Of a DNA stretch of 64,000 nt, positions 30,881-41,037 are shown piece by piece (the first letter of the stretch is position 1; the number at the start of each line of letters is the position of its first letter). This DNA comes from Nocardioides zeae (GTDB lineage: Bacteria > Actinomycetota > Actinomycetes > Propionibacteriales > Nocardioidaceae): the NCBI RefSeq assembly GCF_010686755.1, contig NZ_JAAGXA010000006.1, positions 62,001-126,000 of the forward strand, in the 5' to 3' direction. Below the pieces are notes generated by a model. That model made no database searches and was not told the origin of the DNA. It was given only the letters and a program-made list of their open reading frames with translations. A program made the position numbers and the translations under genes.

Positions 30881-31524
30881 GACAGGTCGCCGTCGTCGTC
30901 GAAGGCCAGACGGAGGAAGCCTTCGTCAAACAGGTCTTGGCCCCGCACCTGCTCGGACGGGGAGTCGTGGTGGTTCCTGTCGTGGTGGCGACGTCCCGTG
31001 CCGCCAGCGGAGCGAAACACAAGGGCGGTGGTGCGTGGCAGCACTACCGGAAGGATCTCCTTCGCCTCCTCGCCGAGCCTCACTGGAGCACGGTCACCAC
31101 GATGATCGACTTCTACGCCTATCCCGCGGATGGCCCCGAGGTTCCGGCTGACGTCGGGACGGAGCCCCGGGCTCGTTGCGCGAGCCTGTGCGCGGCGATG
31201 GCTGACGACATCGACCACCGGCGGTTTCTTCCGTTCGTGGTGCTCCACGAGTTCGAGATGCTGGTGTTCGCCGCTGCCGTGGGGCGGGCCACCGTGCTCG
31301 GTGACGTGGAGGTGGCAGCTGCTCTGCAGGCCGTCGTCGCGGCGTACGGCGGCGACGTCGAACTGATCGACGACGGGCCGAGCACGGCACCGTCGAAGCG
31401 ACTCGCGGCACTGTGGCCCGGCTACCAGAAGATCACGGATGGTGTACCTGCGCTCGAGGAGGTCGGTCTGCCTGCCGTGCTGGCACACTGCCGCTCGTTC
31501 GCGGCCTGGGTGGACCAGCTGTGA
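30877..31524 (+). CDS. DUF4276 family protein (Toprim-like putative effector)
   Basis: A 215-residue DUF4276 protein. It begins QVAVVVEGQTEEAFVKQVL, the EGxTE start typical of Toprim-like folds, followed by KGGGAWQHYRKDLLRLL, TTMIDFYAYPADGP with an acidic residue, and LPFVVLHEFEMLVFA. DUF4276 genes are regularly found behind AAA ATPases of this kind and are suspected nuclease effectors. The ATGA overlap at 30877 implies fixed stoichiometry with the ATPase. No activity is demonstrated here. Confidence 0.8.
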   Translation: MRQVAVVVEGQTEEAFVKQVLAPHLLGRGVVVVPVVVATSRAASGAKHKGGGAWQHYRKDLLRLLAEPHWSTVTTMIDFYAYPADGPEVPADVGTEPRARCASLCAAMADDIDHRRFLPFVVLHEFEMLVFAAAVGRATVLGDVEVAAALQAVVAAYGGDVELIDDGPSTAPSKRLAALWPGYQKITDGVPALEEVGLPAVLAHCRSFAAWVDQL

Positions 31525-31609
31525 CGACGCACCTGAGGTTCGGGCGCGGCCCAGGCCCCGTGCCGGTGCCACTTCGACTCTGCCTGGCTGCGGTGGGAGA
31601 CTGCTCCTC

Positions 31610-32716
31610 GTGACCGAGATCGAGATCGGCCGCGCCAAGCGCGCCCGCCGGGCCTACTCCTTCGACGACATCGCCATCGTGCCGTCGCGGCGCACGCGCG
31701 ACCCGGAGGAGGTCAGCGTCGCCTGGCAGATCGACGCCTACCGCTTCGAGATCCCCGTCGTGGCGGCGCCGATGGACTCCGTGATGAGCCCGGAGACGGC
31801 GATCGCGCTGGGTCGCGCCGGCGGTCTCGGCGTGCTCGACCTCGAGGGCCTGTGGACCCGGTACGAGGACCCGACGACGCTGCTCGCCGAGGTGGCCGGC
31901 CTGCAGGGCGTGGCCGCGACGGCTCGCCTGCAGGAGATCTACACCGAGCCCGTGAAGGCGGAGCTCATCACCGAGCGGCTGCGCCAGATGCGCGACGCCG
32001 GCGTGACGGTGGCGGGCTCGCTGTCCCCGCAGCGCACGCGGGAGCACGCGAAGACGGTGGTCGACGCGGGCGTCGACATGTTCGTCATCCGCGGCACGAC
32101 GGTCAGCGCGGAGCACGTCTCCAGCCAGGCGGAGCCGCTGAACCTCAAGGAGTTCATCTACGAGCTCGACGTCCCGGTCATCGTGGGCGGCTGCGCGACC
32201 TACCAGGCGGCGCTCCACCTCATGCGCACCGGTGCGGCGGGCGTGCTCGTCGGCTTCGGCGGCGGCGCGGCCCACACGACCCGCACGGTGCTCGGCCTCG
32301 CCGTGCCCATGGCGAGCGCCGTGGCGGACGTCGCGGCGGCCCGTCGTGACTACCTGGACGAGTCCGGGGGCCGCTACGTCCACGTCATCGCCGACGGCTC
32401 GATCGGCACGTCGGGCGACCTCGCGAAGGCGATCGCCTGCGGCGCCGACGCGGTCATGGTCGGCTCGCCCTTCGCCCGCGCCTCCGAGGCGCCGGGCCAC
32501 GGCTTCCACTGGGGCGCCGAGGCGTGGCACGCGGAGCTGCCGCGCGGCCAGCGGGTCGGCTTCGACACCGTCGGGTCGCTCGACGAGATCCTCTTCGGGC
32601 CCTCGCGGGTCGCGGACGGCACGATGAACCTGGTCGGCGCGCTGCGTCGGGCGATGGCCACGACGGGCTACACGGAGCTCAAGGAGTTCCAGCGCGTCGA
32701 GGTCGTCGTGCAGTGA
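31610..32716 (+). CDS. guaB3: GuaB3 family IMP dehydrogenase-related protein
   Basis: A 368-residue IMPDH/GMPR-barrel protein without CBS domains. It matches actinobacterial GuaB3: RRAYSFDDIAIVPSRRTR, QIDAYRFEIPVVAAPMDSVM, PLNLKEFIYELDVPVIVGG, RDYLDESGGRYVHVIADGSI and NLVGALRRAMATTGYTELKE. The loop with the catalytic Cys of IMPDH (GSICTTR) reads GGAAHTTR, so the Cys is replaced. The actinobacterial GuaB3 role is unsettled. GTG 31610 follows GAGACT by seven bases, so it is probably leaderless with its own promoter despite lying behind the DUF4276 gene. Confidence 0.9.
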   Translation: MTEIEIGRAKRARRAYSFDDIAIVPSRRTRDPEEVSVAWQIDAYRFEIPVVAAPMDSVMSPETAIALGRAGGLGVLDLEGLWTRYEDPTTLLAEVAGLQGVAATARLQEIYTEPVKAELITERLRQMRDAGVTVAGSLSPQRTREHAKTVVDAGVDMFVIRGTTVSAEHVSSQAEPLNLKEFIYELDVPVIVGGCATYQAALHLMRTGAAGVLVGFGGGAAHTTRTVLGLAVPMASAVADVAAARRDYLDESGGRYVHVIADGSIGTSGDLAKAIACGADAVMVGSPFARASEAPGHGFHWGAEAWHAELPRGQRVGFDTVGSLDEILFGPSRVADGTMNLVGALRRAMATTGYTELKEFQRVEVVVQ

Positions 32717-32734
32717 CCCGGCGTTGAGCACCCG

Positions 32735-33529
32735 ATGACGAGGATCGCGGCCGCGCAGGGCGAGGCGGTCGCGGGCGACCTGTCCGCCAACGTCCGCACG
32801 GCCGCCCGGCTCGTGGACCGCGCGGCCGCCGAGGGCGCCGACGTCGTGGTGCTCCCCGAGGCGTTCCTGACGGGATACGCAGCGAACGTGTTCGGCGGTC
32901 CGCTGCCCACGGCGGCCGACCTCGCCGGGCCCCTGCTCGACCCGCTGCGCGAGGCCGCCCGCGCCGGTGGCACCACCGCGCTCGTCGGCACCCCGCTCGC
33001 CCGTGGTCGGCTCGCGACGCTGTCGCTCGCGCTGGTCGCGCCCGACGGCGGCGTGACGGTGCCCTACGACAAGCAGCACCTCGACGGGGACGAGAAGCAG
33101 CACTTCGTGGTGGGTGACCACGGGGCCTCCGTGCGCGTCGGGGACGTCGAGCTCGGCCTGAGCATCTGCTACGACGGCTGCTTCCCCGAGCACGCCGCCG
33201 CGGCCGCCCGCGACGGTGCGGTCGGCTACCTCGCCTCCGCGGCGTACTTCGTCGGCGGCGAGCACCGCCGCGACCTCTACTACGCGGCCCGGGCGCTGGA
33301 GAACGGGATGTACGTCGCGTTCTCGGGCCTCACCGGTCGCTGCGGCGGCCGCGAGCTCAGCGGTGGGTCGGCGATCTACGACCCGGAGGGCCGCGTGGTG
33401 GCCCGGCTGGGACGCGAGGAGGGCGTCGTCGTCGCGGACCTCGACGTCGCGCTGGTGGCGAGCACGCGCCGTACGCACACGATGGTCGACGACCACCGCG
33501 CGAGCCTGGGGCCCCGCCGCCGCGTCTGA
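32735..33529 (+). CDS. carbon-nitrogen hydrolase (nitrilase superfamily)
   Basis: A 264-residue amidase-type nitrilase-superfamily protein. The catalytic triad is visible: Glu in VVVLPEAFLTGY, Lys in YDKQHLDGDE and Cys in GLSICYDGCFPEHA. The family hydrolyses omega-amides or N-carbamoyl amines. The substrate is not deducible. It follows guaB3 by 18 bp and precedes glpD by 14 bp, so it may share transcripts with both. Confidence 0.87.
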   Translation: MTRIAAAQGEAVAGDLSANVRTAARLVDRAAAEGADVVVLPEAFLTGYAANVFGGPLPTAADLAGPLLDPLREAARAGGTTALVGTPLARGRLATLSLALVAPDGGVTVPYDKQHLDGDEKQHFVVGDHGASVRVGDVELGLSICYDGCFPEHAAAAARDGAVGYLASAAYFVGGEHRRDLYYAARALENGMYVAFSGLTGRCGGRELSGGSAIYDPEGRVVARLGREEGVVVADLDVALVASTRRTHTMVDDHRASLGPRRRV

Positions 33530-33543
33530 GGCAGGATGGGGAC

Positions 33544-35274
33544 ATGACGGCGACGCCTCCCGGAGTCCTCGGTCCCGCCGCGCGCGACGCGGCCCTCGCG
33601 GCGCTCGCCGGCACGGCGGAACCCGGCGCCGGTGATCTCGACGTGCTGGTGGTCGGTGGTGGCGTGGTCGGCGCCGGCGTCGCCCTCGACGCCGTCACCC
33701 GCGGGCTCACGACCGCCCTGGTCGAGCAGCGGGACCTCGCCTCCGGCACGTCGAGCCGCTCCAGCAAGCTGGTGCACGGCGGGCCGCGGTACCTCGAGAT
33801 GCTGGACGTCGCGCTCGTGCGCGAGGCCCTCGAGGAGCGCGGGCTGCTGCTGACGCGGCTCGCGCCGCACCTGGTGCGGCCGGTGCCGTTCCTCTACCCG
33901 CTGACCCGCACGTGGGAGCGGCCGTACGTCGGGGCGGGCCTCGCGCTCTACGACACGATGGCCGCGCTCGGGCGCTACGACATGGGCGTGCCGCGGCACC
34001 GGCACCTGTTCCGGCGCCAGGTGGCCCGGATCGCGCCGGACCTGCGCACGGAGGACCTCACGGGAGCGATCCGCTACCACGACGCGCAGGTGGACGACGC
34101 CCGTCTGGTGACGACGATCGCCCGCACGGCGGCCCGGCACGGCGCCCACGTCGCGACCCGCACGAAGGTCACCGGGTTCCTCCGCGAGGGGGAGCGGGTG
34201 GTCGGCGTGCGGGCGCGCGACCTCGAGACGGGCACCGACCTGGAGGTGCGTGCCCGTGTGGTGGTCAACGCCGCCGGCGTCTGGACCGACGAGATCCAGG
34301 AGATGGTCGGCGGGCGGGGGGCCCTGCACGTGAAGGCGTCGAAGGGCATCCACCTCGTGGTGCCGCGGGACCGCATCCGCTCCGAGGCGGGCTTCATCAC
34401 GAGGACCGAGAAGTCCGTGCTCTTCGTGATCCCGTGGGGGCGGCACTGGATCATCGGCACCACCGACACCGCCTGGGACCTCGACAAGGCGCACCCCGCC
34501 GCGTCCAAGGCGGACATCGACTACGTGCTGGCGCACGTCAACACCCTCCTGCGGGAGCCGCTCGACCACGCCGACGTCGAGGGCGTCTACGCCGGGCTGC
34601 GCCCGCTCCTCAGCGGGGAGTCGGAGCCGACGTCGAAGATCAGCCGGGAGCACACGGTCGTCGCCCCCGTCCCGGGCCTGGTGATGATCGCCGGGGGCAA
34701 GCTGACGACGTACCGCGTCATGGCGAAGGACGCCGTCGACGCCGCCGCACCGTCGCTGAGCGACGCGGGCGGGGTGCGCGGGTCGATCACCGACCGGGTG
34801 CCGCTGCTGGGCGCCGACGGCTTCGAGACCCGCTCCAACCAGCGGGTGATGCTCGCCCGCCGCTCGGGCCTGCACGTCGCGCGCATCGACCACCTGCTCG
34901 GCCGGTACGGCGCGCTGGTCGACGACCTGCTGGCCCTCGTGGCCGCTCGTCCGGAGCTCGCCGCGCCGGTGCCGGGCGCGGAGGACTACCTGGCGGCCGA
35001 GGCCGTGTACGCCGTGACCCACGAGGGCGCGCGCCACCTCGACGACGTGCTCGCCCGTCGCACGCGGATCTCGGTGGAGACCTTCGACCGGGGCACGGCG
35101 GCCGCGCGGCCGGTCGCGGAGCTCATGGCCGCCCAGCTGGGCTGGAGCGCGGCCCGCACCGACGAGGAGGTCGACCACTACCTGCGGCGCGTGGAGGCGG
35201 AGCGGCAGAGCCAGCAGAAGCCCACCGACCAGGAGGCCGACGAGGCCCGGGTGCAGGTGCGCGACCTGGTCTGA
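33544..35274 (+). CDS. glpD: aerobic glycerol-3-phosphate dehydrogenase
   Basis: A 576-residue FAD enzyme oxidising glycerol-3-phosphate to dihydroxyacetone phosphate at the membrane. FAD motif VVGGGVVGAGVALDAVTRGL, then DLASGTSSRSSKLVHGGPRY, KGIHLVVPRDRIRSEAGF, WGRHWIIGTTDTAWD and a helical DAO_C domain from about residue 400. CAGGAT ends seven bases before the ATG, suggesting a leaderless mRNA. Confidence 0.94.
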   Translation: MTATPPGVLGPAARDAALAALAGTAEPGAGDLDVLVVGGGVVGAGVALDAVTRGLTTALVEQRDLASGTSSRSSKLVHGGPRYLEMLDVALVREALEERGLLLTRLAPHLVRPVPFLYPLTRTWERPYVGAGLALYDTMAALGRYDMGVPRHRHLFRRQVARIAPDLRTEDLTGAIRYHDAQVDDARLVTTIARTAARHGAHVATRTKVTGFLREGERVVGVRARDLETGTDLEVRARVVVNAAGVWTDEIQEMVGGRGALHVKASKGIHLVVPRDRIRSEAGFITRTEKSVLFVIPWGRHWIIGTTDTAWDLDKAHPAASKADIDYVLAHVNTLLREPLDHADVEGVYAGLRPLLSGESEPTSKISREHTVVAPVPGLVMIAGGKLTTYRVMAKDAVDAAAPSLSDAGGVRGSITDRVPLLGADGFETRSNQRVMLARRSGLHVARIDHLLGRYGALVDDLLALVAARPELAAPVPGAEDYLAAEAVYAVTHEGARHLDDVLARRTRISVETFDRGTAAARPVAELMAAQLGWSAARTDEEVDHYLRRVEAERQSQQKPTDQEADEARVQVRDLV

Positions 35275-35282
35275 GCCTGCTG

Positions 35283-35308
35283 CTTGACAACCGAAGCAGG
35301 GTTGTCAA
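35283..35308. promoter_or_regulatory. perfect inverted repeat between glpD and the aldehyde dehydrogenase gene
   Basis: CTTGACAACC (35283-35292) and GGTTGTCAAG (35299-35308) are perfect ten-base arms around a six-base spacer. The left arm contains TTGACA, a consensus -35. No U-rich tail follows, so it reads better as an operator in the promoter of the aldehyde dehydrogenase gene than as a terminator. The following 60 bp are AT-richer than the surroundings. Confidence 0.55.
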
Positions 35309-35367
35309 GAGCGGCCAATTGTTACCGAGAGGTAGAACACACGCCGTCGCGGACATACTCTCGGTAC

Positions 35368-36984
35368 ATGAGCAACTCCATCCCGGCCGGCGGTCCCCTC
35401 GTCACGGGGCCGGGCGACCCCGAGCACGACCCCACCGCGGCGTACGCGCTGGAGCCCGACCAGGTCGCCGCCCTCACCGCACGCCTGCTCGCCACCACCG
35501 GCGAGACGGCCCTCACGCGCACCCCGCTCACGGGTGCGCCGCTCGCGCAGGTGCCGCAGTCCTCGGAGGCCGACGTCGCGGAGGCGTTCGCGCGCGCCCG
35601 CCGGGCCCAGGAGGCGTGGGCGCGCACGTCGCTGGCCCACCGCCAGGAGCTGCTCCTGCGGCTGCACGACCTGGTGCTGGACCGCCAGGAGGAGATCCTC
35701 GACCTGATCGTGTGGGAGTCGGGCAAGGCGCGCAAGCACGCCTTCGACGAGCCGCTGCACATCGCGCTGACGGCGCGCTACTACGGCCGCACGCTGCGCC
35801 AGCACCTGGAGACCCGCCGCGTGCCGGGCGTCATCCCGGGGCTGACGCGGGTCGAGGTCAACCGCATCCCCAAGGGTGTCGTCGGCGTCATCTCGCCGTG
35901 GAACTACCCGTTCACGATGGCGCTGTGCGACGGCATCGCGGCGATCGCGGCCGGCAACGCCGTCGTGTCCAAGCCCGACTCGCAGACCATGCTCAGCGCG
36001 CTCCTCGCCGCGCAGCTGCTCGACGAGGCGGGGTTCCCGCGCGACCTGTGGCAGGTCGTGGCCGGGCCCGGTGCGCAGATCGGCGGCGCCATCATCGACC
36101 GCGCCGACTACGTCTGCTTCACCGGCTCGACGGCGACGGGCAAGCGGGTCGCCGCCCAGGCCGCGGAGCGCCTCATCGGCTGCTCGCTCGAGCTGGGCGG
36201 CAAGAACCCGCTCCTCGTCCTCCGTGACGCCGACGTGGAGAAGGCGGCCGAGGGCGCCGTGCGCGCCGCGTTCTCCAACGCGGGCCAGCTCTGCGTCTCG
36301 ATCGAGCGGATGTTCGTGGCCGACCAGGTCTACGACCGGTTCGTCGAGCGGTTCGTCGCCCGCACGCAGGCGATGACGCTGGGGGCGACGCTCGACTGGG
36401 GCAACGACATGGGCTCGCTCATCAACGCGAACCAGCTGGAGACGGTGACGAAGCACGTCGAGGACGCCGTGGCCAAGGGCGCCACCGTGCTCGCCGGCGG
36501 CCGGGCACGGCCCGACCTCGGCCCGTTCATGTACGAGCCGACCATCCTCGAGGGCGTCACGCCCGAGATGGCGTGCTTCGGCAACGAGACCTTCGGCCCC
36601 GTGGTGTCGCTCTACCGCTTCAACGACGAGACCGAGGCGGTGGCCCGGGCCAACGACGGGGAGTACGGCCTCAACGCGTCGGTCTACAGCCGTGACGGTG
36701 AGCGCGCCCGCGCGGTGGCGCGTCGCATCACGTGCGGCACGGTCAACGTCAACGAGGCCTTCGCGGCGACGTTCGCGTCGCTCGGGGCGCCCATGGGCGG
36801 CATGCGCGAGTCGGGCATGGGGCGTCGCCAGGGCGCCGAGGGCATCCTCCGCTACACCGAGACCCAGTCGGTGGCGACGCAGCGGGTCGTGCCGATCGCG
36901 CCGTCCTTCGGCCTCTCCGACGAGTCCTACGCGAAGGTGATGAACCTCAGCCTCCGGCTGCTGAAGAAGGTGGGACGCGCGTGA
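35368..36984 (+). CDS. succinic semialdehyde dehydrogenase-type aldehyde dehydrogenase
   Basis: A 538-residue NAD(P)-dependent aldehyde dehydrogenase. Motifs: PKGVVGVISPWNYPFTM, FTGSTATGKRVAAQAAE, the general base Glu in CSLELGGKNPLLVL, and nucleophile Cys309 in FSNAGQLCVSIERMF. The first 50 residues are an extension rich in Pro and Gly. ATG 35368 is chosen over an upstream in-frame ATG inside the inverted repeat region. It overlaps the GMC oxidoreductase (GTGA), so the two may act on successive alcohol and aldehyde. The succinic semialdehyde label is by family resemblance. Confidence 0.88.
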   Translation: MSNSIPAGGPLVTGPGDPEHDPTAAYALEPDQVAALTARLLATTGETALTRTPLTGAPLAQVPQSSEADVAEAFARARRAQEAWARTSLAHRQELLLRLHDLVLDRQEEILDLIVWESGKARKHAFDEPLHIALTARYYGRTLRQHLETRRVPGVIPGLTRVEVNRIPKGVVGVISPWNYPFTMALCDGIAAIAAGNAVVSKPDSQTMLSALLAAQLLDEAGFPRDLWQVVAGPGAQIGGAIIDRADYVCFTGSTATGKRVAAQAAERLIGCSLELGGKNPLLVLRDADVEKAAEGAVRAAFSNAGQLCVSIERMFVADQVYDRFVERFVARTQAMTLGATLDWGNDMGSLINANQLETVTKHVEDAVAKGATVLAGGRARPDLGPFMYEPTILEGVTPEMACFGNETFGPVVSLYRFNDETEAVARANDGEYGLNASVYSRDGERARAVARRITCGTVNVNEAFAATFASLGAPMGGMRESGMGRRQGAEGILRYTETQSVATQRVVPIAPSFGLSDESYAKVMNLSLRLLKKVGRA

Positions 36985-38702
36985 GCGGGTTCGACTACGA
37001 CGTCCTCGTCGTCGGCTCGGGGTTCGGCGGATCGGTCTCGGCGCTCCGGCTGACGGAGAAGGGCTACAAGGTCGGGGTGCTCGAGGCGGGGGCGCGGTTC
37101 GAGGACGCCGACTTCGCGTCGACGTCGTTCGACATGAAGAAGTACCTCTTCGCGCCGCAGGCGGGCTGCTACGGCATCCAGCGGATCGACGTCATCAAGG
37201 ACTGCATGATCCTCGCCGGCGCGGGCGTCGGGGGTGGGTCGCTGGTCTACGCGAACACGCTCTACGAGCCGCTCGACGCGTTCTACGCCGACCCGTCGTG
37301 GTCCCACATCACCGACTGGAAGTCGGAGCTCGCGCCGTACTACGACCAGGCCAAGCGGATGCTCGGCGTCGTCGAGAACCCGGTGCGCACGGCGAGCGAC
37401 GACGTCATGCTGAAGGTCGCCGAGGAGATGGGCGTGGGCGACACGTTCCACCCCACCCCGGTGGGCGTCTTCTTCGGCGGGCCCGAGCACGGTGGGGCCG
37501 AGGAGGGCGGCGTCGACGTCGACGACCCGTTCTTCGGAGGGGCCGGACCGCGCCGTACGACCTGCCGCAACTGCGGCGAGTGCATGACGGGCTGCCGGCA
37601 CAACGCGAAGAACACGCTCGTGAAGAACTACCTCTACCTGGCCGAGCAGCTGGGGGCGAAGGTCCACCCGCTGACCACGGTGACGCGGGTGCGTCCGCTG
37701 CCCGGCGGTGGCTACCGGGTGGACGTGCGCTGGACCAAGGCGAAGCTGTCGCGCCGCTCGGCGGTGCGGAGCTACACGGCGGAGCAGGTCGTCTTCTCGG
37801 CGGCCGCCCTCGGCACCCAGAAGCTGCTGCACCGGTTGAAGGCCACGGGCGACCTGCCGGGGGTCTCCGACCGGCTCGGCGTGCTGACGCGCACCAACTC
37901 GGAGTCGATCCTCGGGGCGCTCGCCCCCGACCTGTCGACCGACTACAGCAAGGGCGTCGCGATCACGTCGTCGTGGCACCCCGACCCGGTGACCCACATC
38001 GAGCCGGTGCGCTACGGCAAGGGCTCCAACGCGATGGCGCTCATGCAGACGGTGCTGACCGACGGCGGCGGACCCGGCCCGCGGTGGCAGACGTGGCTCA
38101 AGGAGCTGTGGCGGGAGCGCCGCAACGTCCTCGACCTCTACGACATGAAGCACTGGTCGGAGCGCACGGTGATCGCGCTCGTCATGCAGACGCTCGACAA
38201 CTCGATCACGACGTTCCCGAAGCGCACCCCCTTCGGCTGGCGGCTGTCGTCGAAGCAGGGCCACGGCGCCCCCAACCCGACGTGGATCCCGATCGCCAAC
38301 GAGGCGACCCGGCGCATCGCGGCCATGATCGGCGGCAAGCCGGGCGGCACCGTGGGCGAGCCCTTCAACCGGCCGCTGACGGCCCACTTCATCGGTGGCT
38401 GCACGATCGGCGAGTCGCCGGAGACCGGCGTGGTGGACCCCTACCAGCGGATGTTCGGGCACCCGGGGCTCCACGTCGTCGACGGCTCGGCGATCTCGGC
38501 CAACCTCGGCGTGAACCCGTCGCTGACGATCACCGCCCAGGCCGAGCGCGCGATGGCCTTCTGGCCCAACAAGGGCGAGACGGACGCGCGGCCACCCCTC
38601 GGCGCGTCGTACGAGCGTGTCGGCGCGGTCGCGCCCCGGCGGCCGGCGGTGCCCGCCGAGGCGCCGGCGGCGCTCCGGCTGCCCATCGTCGGCGTCAGCT
38701 AG
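36981..38702 (+). CDS. GMC family oxidoreductase (cholesterol oxidase-like)
   Basis: A 573-residue FAD flavoenzyme. The dinucleotide motif is DVLVVGSGFGGSVSALRL near residue 7; AGAGVGGGSLVYANTLY follows near 78; the C-terminal PLTAHFIGGCTIG and HVVDGSAISANLGVNPSLTI hold the active-site His/Asn region. A CRNCGECMTGCRHNAKNT stretch near residue 195 resembles the ferredoxin-like Cys insert of ChoD-type proteins. It is coupled to the aldehyde dehydrogenase by a four-base overlap. Substrate is probably a sterol or other alcohol. Confidence 0.9.
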   Translation: MSGFDYDVLVVGSGFGGSVSALRLTEKGYKVGVLEAGARFEDADFASTSFDMKKYLFAPQAGCYGIQRIDVIKDCMILAGAGVGGGSLVYANTLYEPLDAFYADPSWSHITDWKSELAPYYDQAKRMLGVVENPVRTASDDVMLKVAEEMGVGDTFHPTPVGVFFGGPEHGGAEEGGVDVDDPFFGGAGPRRTTCRNCGECMTGCRHNAKNTLVKNYLYLAEQLGAKVHPLTTVTRVRPLPGGGYRVDVRWTKAKLSRRSAVRSYTAEQVVFSAAALGTQKLLHRLKATGDLPGVSDRLGVLTRTNSESILGALAPDLSTDYSKGVAITSSWHPDPVTHIEPVRYGKGSNAMALMQTVLTDGGGPGPRWQTWLKELWRERRNVLDLYDMKHWSERTVIALVMQTLDNSITTFPKRTPFGWRLSSKQGHGAPNPTWIPIANEATRRIAAMIGGKPGGTVGEPFNRPLTAHFIGGCTIGESPETGVVDPYQRMFGHPGLHVVDGSAISANLGVNPSLTITAQAERAMAFWPNKGETDARPPLGASYERVGAVAPRRPAVPAEAPAALRLPIVGVS

Positions 38703-38824
38703 AAACAGATCGACGAACCTCGTAACCCACGTCACGCGGCCTCGTTGTGCTGGACGGGTCCGGCATGTTTGCTCCCTCCCAGCCCGGGCCCTCCCGTCCT
38801 GGGCTGCGCGCAGTCGACAGGACC

Positions 38825-38865
38825 GTCAGGGCCCGGCCACCCTCCCTCCCCGGCCGGGCCCTGAC
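38825..38865 (+). terminator. strong stem-loop between the GMC oxidoreductase and guaA genes
   Basis: GTCAGGGCCCGGCC (38825-38838) pairs perfectly with GGCCGGGCCCTGAC (38852-38865) around a C-rich 13-base loop. The tail GCGTTTGCG is weakly U-rich. It most likely terminates the upstream operon, 120 bp after its stop, just before the guaA promoter. Confidence 0.6.
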
Positions 38866-38877
38866 GCGTTTGCGGGC

Positions 38878-38883
38878 TAGACT
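38878..38883 (+). promoter_or_regulatory. -10 element of guaA
   Basis: TAGACT, the same hexamer as before guaB, lies 34 bases upstream of the guaA ATG, right after the stem-loop. AAGTGAAAGG nearer the ATG is the ribosome site. Confidence 0.5.
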
Positions 38884-38917
38884 CCGCGGGTCCCCGCAGG
38901 CAAGTGAAAGGCCCTCG

Positions 38918-40483
<1,566 letters not shown>

Positions 40484-40504
40484 CCCCGGTCCGCCGACCG
40501 TAGG

Positions 40505-40882
40505 TCAGTGACGGCCGCGAGCCCGGTGCGGCTCGCGGCCGACCTCCTTGCGCGTGCGGCGCCGGAGCTGCCAGATCCGCAGCGAGCCGGCGATCGCGGT
40601 GAGCAGGATGCCCGCGGCCGTGGCGATCAACAGGGAGACGGCGAGCGGGGCCCGGCCCTCGAAGCCGAAGAACCGCACCGTGGTCTGCTCGGTGTTCTGC
40701 GCGATGAAGACGACGAGCAGGAGCAGGAGCACGCCCAGCGCGACGGCGCCCACCCACAGGCCGCTCGTTCGGGAGGCGCGCAGGGGGTCGTCGTGGGGAC
40801 GCTCGGCGTCCTTCGGGGGCGCCGGGGGCGCGGTCGGGGGAACGGCGGGGTCACCGGCAGGGGACGCCTGGGGGACGGTCAT
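40505..40882 (-). CDS. LapA family (DUF1049) membrane protein
   Basis: A 125-residue protein with a proline-rich cytoplasmic N-terminus, two membrane segments (VGAVALGVLLLLLVVFIAQN and LAVSLLIATAAGILLTAIAG) separated by TEQTTVRFFGFEG, and a basic tail. NTEQTTVRFFG is the LapA signature. I start at ATG 40882 (MTVPQASPAG). It is convergent with guaA. Role in envelope assembly is by family name only. Confidence 0.8.
   Translation of the reverse strand: MTVPQASPAGDPAVPPTAPPAPPKDAERPHDDPLRASRTSGLWVGAVALGVLLLLLVVFIAQNTEQTTVRFFGFEGRAPLAVSLLIATAAGILLTAIAGSLRIWQLRRRTRKEVGREPHRARGRH
40513..40540. terminator. stem-loop at the convergent guaA/LapA ends
   Basis: GGCCGCGAGCC (40513-40523) pairs perfectly with GGCTCGCGGCC (40530-40540) over a six-base loop. 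It lies 30 bp after guaA and inside the last codons of the LapA gene, so it could stop transcription in both directions. Confidence 0.5.
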
Positions 40883-40933
40883 GCCGTCGAATCTAACCGC
40901 GCCGCTGAAGGGGCACCTGCATCCACCCCGTTG

Positions 40934-40992
40934 CGAAATGGGACGTTGGGGCACTCCGGACCGACGGGGTCATGTCCCAGCTGCACATTTCG
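40934..40992. repeat. palindromic intergenic repeat, family A (AAATGTGCAGCTGGG type), copy 1
   Basis: A 59-bp imperfect inverted repeat whose ends are CGAAATG and CATTTCG; about 15 of 20 bases pair between the arms. The right arm CCCAGCTGCACATTTC is shared exactly with the element at 54498-54560. It lies in the 155-bp spacer between the divergent-free ends of the LapA and ROK genes. Confidence 0.6.
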
Positions 40993-41037
40993 AGCGGTCG
41001 GCCCGGTCGGGGAAGGCGGCGGCCCGGTCGCGCCGGC

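Noticed and set aside
38703..38917. A possible purine riboswitch in the guaA leader because of the strong hairpin.
   Set aside because: No purine-aptamer core or conserved junction was seen; the hairpin lies upstream of the likely -10 (38878) and fits a terminator of the previous operon.
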